Positions 6,120-7,286 of a stretch of 7,286 nucleotides of DNA are shown here, in pieces. Within the stretch, counting starts at the first letter, position 1. Each line of letters starts with the position of its first letter. The position numbers and the translations under genes were made by a program. The notes beneath the pieces are model-generated. The model searched no databases. It saw only the letters and a list, made by a program, of their open reading frames with translations, and was not told the origin of the DNA. The stretch is from Blautia sp. (GTDB taxonomy: Bacteria > Bacillota > Clostridia > Lachnospirales > Lachnospiraceae): contig JAFWDX010000004.1 in NCBI GenBank assembly GCA_017515945.1, positions 1-7,286 of the forward strand, in the 5' to 3' direction.

Positions 6120-7286
6120 TGAAAAAGTGGATTCCCGGTATTCTGGCAGGAGCAGGGCTGACAGTTCTGTCGTGGTATTTGCTGGGAAAGGATGTCTGGG
6201 TATTCTGGACCTGGTGGCTGCTGGCCCTGGTTGTGGGAATGGCAGCCATGCCTGTGACAGGGAGTCTTTTCCGGTCCTTTGACGATAAGGGATGGATGTT
6301 TTCCAAGGTACTGGCCATTGCCGTTGCCGGATATGCGGAATGGATCCTGGTATCCGTGAAGGTACTCAGGTTTACGACGGCTTCCTGTGCCGGTGTCACT
6401 GTAGCTCTGGCAGGGCTCTCCCTTCTGTTTTACATGCGCCAGACGGACAGGAACGTGGACTGCATGCCTCAGGGGCATGGCGTGCTGGTCATGTGGGAGG
6501 AGATCATCTTTTTTGCCGCTTTTCTGGTATGGACATATCTTGCGGGATTTAACCCTGCGGCATACGGTACGGAAAAATTTATGGATTACGGCTTCATGGA
6601 GGCCATGATGCGTTCGCAGGTGCTGCCGGCCAGGGATATGTGGTACAGCGAAGGGGTGATCAATTATTATTATGGAGGACAGTATTTTGCCGTGTTTTTG
6701 ACAAAACTGTCCGCCAGCAGGGTCTCCCTGACGTATAATCTGATGCGGACATTTGTCGCAGGCCTGGCCTGCGCCATGCCGTTTTCCATGGTTTATCAGA
6801 TGTTGCGCGACCGCTTTGACAGCTTAAAGGGGATCCGGCGGGCCGGGCCTGCCGTCGGCGGCCTGCTCGCCGGCCTGGCTGTATCCATCGCCGGAAACAT
6901 GCATTATGTGGTTTACGCCGTCATCCTGCCGCTGGTCCGGAAACTGCGCGGTGAGGAGGAGGTATTTTACTGGTTCCCGGATGCCACACGGTATATCGGG
7001 TACAATCCGGACCGCCCGGATAAAACGATCCATGAGTTCCCATGCTATTCATTTGTGCTTGGGGATCTGCATGCGCATGTGGTCAATATCATGTTCGTGC
7101 TGCTTCTGATGGGACTGCTCTTTGCCTGGTTTTCGACGAAAAGAAAGTATTACAAGGAACTGACCGGCCGCGTCATGAAAAGGCACCTGCGTTCGCCCTG
7201 GCTGATCACGGCGGCGTTTATACTCGGACTTTTTCAACTTAACAATTACTGGGACTTCGTGATCTACTTTGTCGTGATCATGGGTA
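6119..7286 (+). CDS. DUF2298 / YYY-family membrane protein, N-terminal 389 residues, cut by the window edge
   Basis: This polytopic membrane protein belongs to the DUF2298 family (the YYY family first noted in Chloroflexi and Archaea), thought to be GT-C-like; its reaction is not established. The frame is open to the window end, so the 3' part is missing. Visible marks are DYGFMEAMMRS (156-166), the name-giving NYYYGGQY (182-189), DATRYIGY (288-295), EFPCYSFVLGDLHAH (306-320) and NNYWDF (375-380, matching the family NxWDFP position but lacking the Pro). Hydrophobic helices occur at about 5-22, 28-48, 60-80, 87-105, 125-143, 210-226, 245-272, 321-338 and 361-387. The ATG overlaps the previous stop by one base (TAATG), with AGAGGGGGTG (6101-6110) eight bases upstream, so the genes are translationally coupled. 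Confidence 0.88.
   Translation, partial: MKKWIPGILAGAGLTVLSWYLLGKDVWVFWTWWLLALVVGMAAMPVTGSLFRSFDDKGWMFSKVLAIAVAGYAEWILVSVKVLRFTTASCAGVTVALAGLSLLFYMRQTDRNVDCMPQGHGVLVMWEEIIFFAAFLVWTYLAGFNPAAYGTEKFMDYGFMEAMMRSQVLPARDMWYSEGVINYYYGGQYFAVFLTKLSASRVSLTYNLMRTFVAGLACAMPFSMVYQMLRDRFDSLKGIRRAGPAVGGLLAGLAVSIAGNMHYVVYAVILPLVRKLRGEEEVFYWFPDATRYIGYNPDRPDKTIHEFPCYSFVLGDLHAHVVNIMFVLLLMGLLFAWFSTKRKYYKELTGRVMKRHLRSPWLITAAFILGLFQLNNYWDFVIYFVVIMG

Overview
The window looks like a chromosomal segment of a low-to-moderate GC anaerobic Firmicute, most plausibly class Clostridia and perhaps Lachnospiraceae. The evidence is a MecA adaptor (a Firmicutes protein), a small 2[4Fe-4S] ferredoxin and a hybrid-cluster-associated DUF1858 protein (both typical of anaerobes), strong AGGAGG ribosome binding sites, and promoters with -10 boxes close to TATAAT. 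The family-level placement is inference. No phage, plasmid, transposase, CRISPR, tRNA or rRNA signature is visible.

Left part (1-1720), housekeeping and redox genes. A short ferredoxin gene (minus strand) and a DUF1858/redox-disulfide gene (plus strand) are transcribed divergently from a 256-base spacer with a recognisable promoter on each side. The DUF1858 gene ends at a strong hairpin terminator. It converges on mecA (minus strand), which starts with TTG and has its own promoter. Between the two convergent genes lies a compact, highly self-complementary element (about 743-830) with a possible pseudoknot.

Middle part (1590-2429), about 840 bases with no credible protein gene. It holds the mecA promoter, then a second promoter (1817-1844) followed by several nested inverted repeats and a hairpin terminator (2138-2194). 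This arrangement could encode a structured non-coding RNA of about 340 nt. A second terminator (2208-2264) runs directly into an extended -10 promoter (2264-2292) with a hairpin-rich 5' leader. A 15-base sequence of the type GTAACYGTTCAGTCA occurs three times in the non-coding DNA of the window, twice on plus and once on minus.

Right part (2430-7286), a tightly packed three-gene plus-strand operon. The first gene encodes a membrane-anchored protein with a copper-amine-oxidase-N-like region, an SH3-like region and a glycoside hydrolase family 18 domain. The second encodes a 674-residue polytopic membrane protein. The third, cut by the window edge, is a DUF2298/YYY-family polytopic membrane protein. 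The second and third share aligned motifs and appear to be diverged paralogues resembling GT-C glycosyltransferases. Together with the GH18 enzyme they suggest an envelope glycan synthesis or remodelling module of unknown product.
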